6,638 bases of DNA, taken from assembly GCA_003516865.1 (NCBI GenBank), contig DPBR01000048.1, forward strand, positions 7,454 through 14,091, read 5' to 3'. The stretch comes from Oscillospiraceae bacterium (GTDB lineage Bacteria; Bacillota; Clostridia; Oscillospirales; Ruminococcaceae). Shown piece by piece: positions 5,605 through 6,638 of the stretch. Every line of letters begins with the position of its first letter. Positions within the stretch are counted from its first letter, which is position 1. The position numbers were made by a program, and so were the translations under genes. The notes under the pieces were generated by a model. That model did not search any database. It was given only the letters and a program-made list of their open reading frames with translations, and was not told the DNA's origin.

Positions 5605-6638
5605 ATGTTTGAACTTTTAAAAACCGAAAAACTCGCCCGCCGCGGTATTCTGCACACCGTTCACGGCGATATCCAAACGCCGTTCTTTATGAACGTCGGC
5701 ACTTGCGCGGCTATAAAGGGCGCGGTTTCCAGCGTCGACCTCAAGACAATCGACACGCAAGTCGAGCTGTGCAATACCTATCACCTCCACCTCCGTCCCG
5801 GAGAGGACGTCGTGTACAAAATGGGCGGACTTCAGAAATTTATGAACTGGGATAAACCCACTCTTACGGATTCCGGAGGATTTCAGGTATTTTCTCTCGC
5901 AAAGCTGCGTAAGATTAAAGAGGAGGGCGTGTATTTTTCTTCGCATATCGACGGCAGAAGGCTGTTTATCGGTCCGGAAGAAAGTATGCAAATTCAGTCG
6001 AAGCTCGCTTCAACCATCGCTATGGCGTTTGACGAGTGCGTTGAAAATCCCTCGCCCGTCGATTACGTTCAGAAGTCCGTTGAACGCACAACGCGCTGGC
6101 TCGTCCGCTGCAAAAACGAAATGGCGCGGCTTAACTCGCTTGACGAAACTATCAACAAAAATCAGCTTCTTTTCGCGATAAATCAAGGCGGAACCTATGA
6201 CGATATCCGCATTGAACATATGAAAACCATCGCGGAAATGGGTCTTGACGGCTACGCAATCGGCGGTCTTGCGGTCGGCGAACCCGCGGAGGTTATGTAT
6301 CATATCCTCGACGTCGTTATGCCGTATGCGCCCGAAAACAAGCCGCGCTATCTTATGGGAGTCGGCACTCCGTCAAATATCATCGAGGGCGTTCGCCGCG
6401 GTATCGATATGTTCGACTGCGTTATGCCCAGCCGAAACGCGCGCCACGCAACTTGTTTCACTTGGAACGGTATTCTTCACGTCAAAAACAAGGCTTATGA
6501 AACCGATTCCCGCCCCATTGACCACGAATGTAACTGCCCTGCCTGCCGCGATTTCACGCGCGCTTATATCCGTCACCTGTTCAAAGCAGAAGAGATCCTG
6601 GGAATGCGCCTTGCTGTCATGCACAACCTGTGGTTCTA
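5605..6638 (+). CDS. tgt: queuine/preQ1 tRNA-guanine transglycosylase, 3' end cut by the window edge
   Basis: Bacterial TGT exchanges guanine 34 of tRNAs with GUN anticodons (Asp, Asn, His, Tyr) for preQ1, the entry step of queuosine in tRNA. The frame is open from ATG 5605 to the window end (344 codons plus two bases). The family is usually 375-390 aa, so 35-45 residues are missing. AAGGAG at 5594-5599, five bases from the ATG, supports the start. Residues visible, with Zymomonas mobilis equivalents: D89 in DSGGFQVFSL (D102), D143 and C145 in FDEC (D156, C158), Q194 in NQGG (Q203), GGLAVGE at 220-226 with V224 (V233), the nucleophile D271 in DMFDCVMPSR (D280), and the complete zinc site C309, C311, C314, H340 (C318, C320, C323, H349). 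C145 with V224 is the bacterial preQ1-type pocket rather than the eukaryotic queuine type. It is divergent from the phosphorylase gene and has its own promoter. Confidence 0.96.
   Translation, partial: MFELLKTEKLARRGILHTVHGDIQTPFFMNVGTCAAIKGAVSSVDLKTIDTQVELCNTYHLHLRPGEDVVYKMGGLQKFMNWDKPTLTDSGGFQVFSLAKLRKIKEEGVYFSSHIDGRRLFIGPEESMQIQSKLASTIAMAFDECVENPSPVDYVQKSVERTTRWLVRCKNEMARLNSLDETINKNQLLFAINQGGTYDDIRIEHMKTIAEMGLDGYAIGGLAVGEPAEVMYHILDVVMPYAPENKPRYLMGVGTPSNIIEGVRRGIDMFDCVMPSRNARHATCFTWNGILHVKNKAYETDSRPIDHECNCPACRDFTRAYIRHLFKAEEILGMRLAVMHNLWF

Noticed and set aside
5617..6624. Three minus-strand open frames of 83-124 codons
   Set aside because: They are antisense to tgt, whose catalytic and zinc residues are all present on the plus strand.

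Overview
The window looks like an ordinary chromosomal segment of a Gram-positive, Clostridia-type bacterium. A fibre-degrading gut member of the Ruminococcus/Oscillospiraceae kind is my best inference. The grounds are roughly 50% GC coding DNA with AT-rich intergenic DNA, strong AAGGAG-type ribosome binding sites, compact intrinsic terminators, and a cellobiose phosphorylase whose N-terminus resembles clostridial and ruminococcal enzymes as I remember them. No species can be named without a database search.

Layout. Positions 1-2187 (+) hold the 3' nine tenths of leuS (leucyl-tRNA synthetase), cut at the left edge before the HIGH motif. It ends in a strong hairpin terminator at 2201-2234. On the minus strand, convergent with leuS, lie a small six-helix membrane protein (2236-2820, TTG start) and, upstream of it, a complete GH94 cellobiose phosphorylase gene (2892-5366). 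A second hairpin terminator at 2841-2882 separates these two. Positions 5367-5604 are an AT-rich divergent control region with one good sigma-A-type promoter for each direction, a short inverted repeat over the predicted phosphorylase transcription start, and a palindromic operator-like site upstream. From 5605 (+) to the right edge runs tgt (tRNA-guanine transglycosylase), complete except for about its last 35-45 residues.

How the genes fit together. leuS and tgt are translation and tRNA-modification genes with no functional tie to each other or to the minus-strand genes. The phosphorylase splits imported cellobiose with phosphate into glucose 1-phosphate and glucose, saving ATP, and is the metabolic gene of the window. 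The membrane protein follows it on the same strand, but the terminator between them means linkage is possible and not assured. I see no transposon, phage, CRISPR, tRNA or rRNA feature. I found no convincing undescribed system; the points worth checking are the control signals around the phosphorylase gene.
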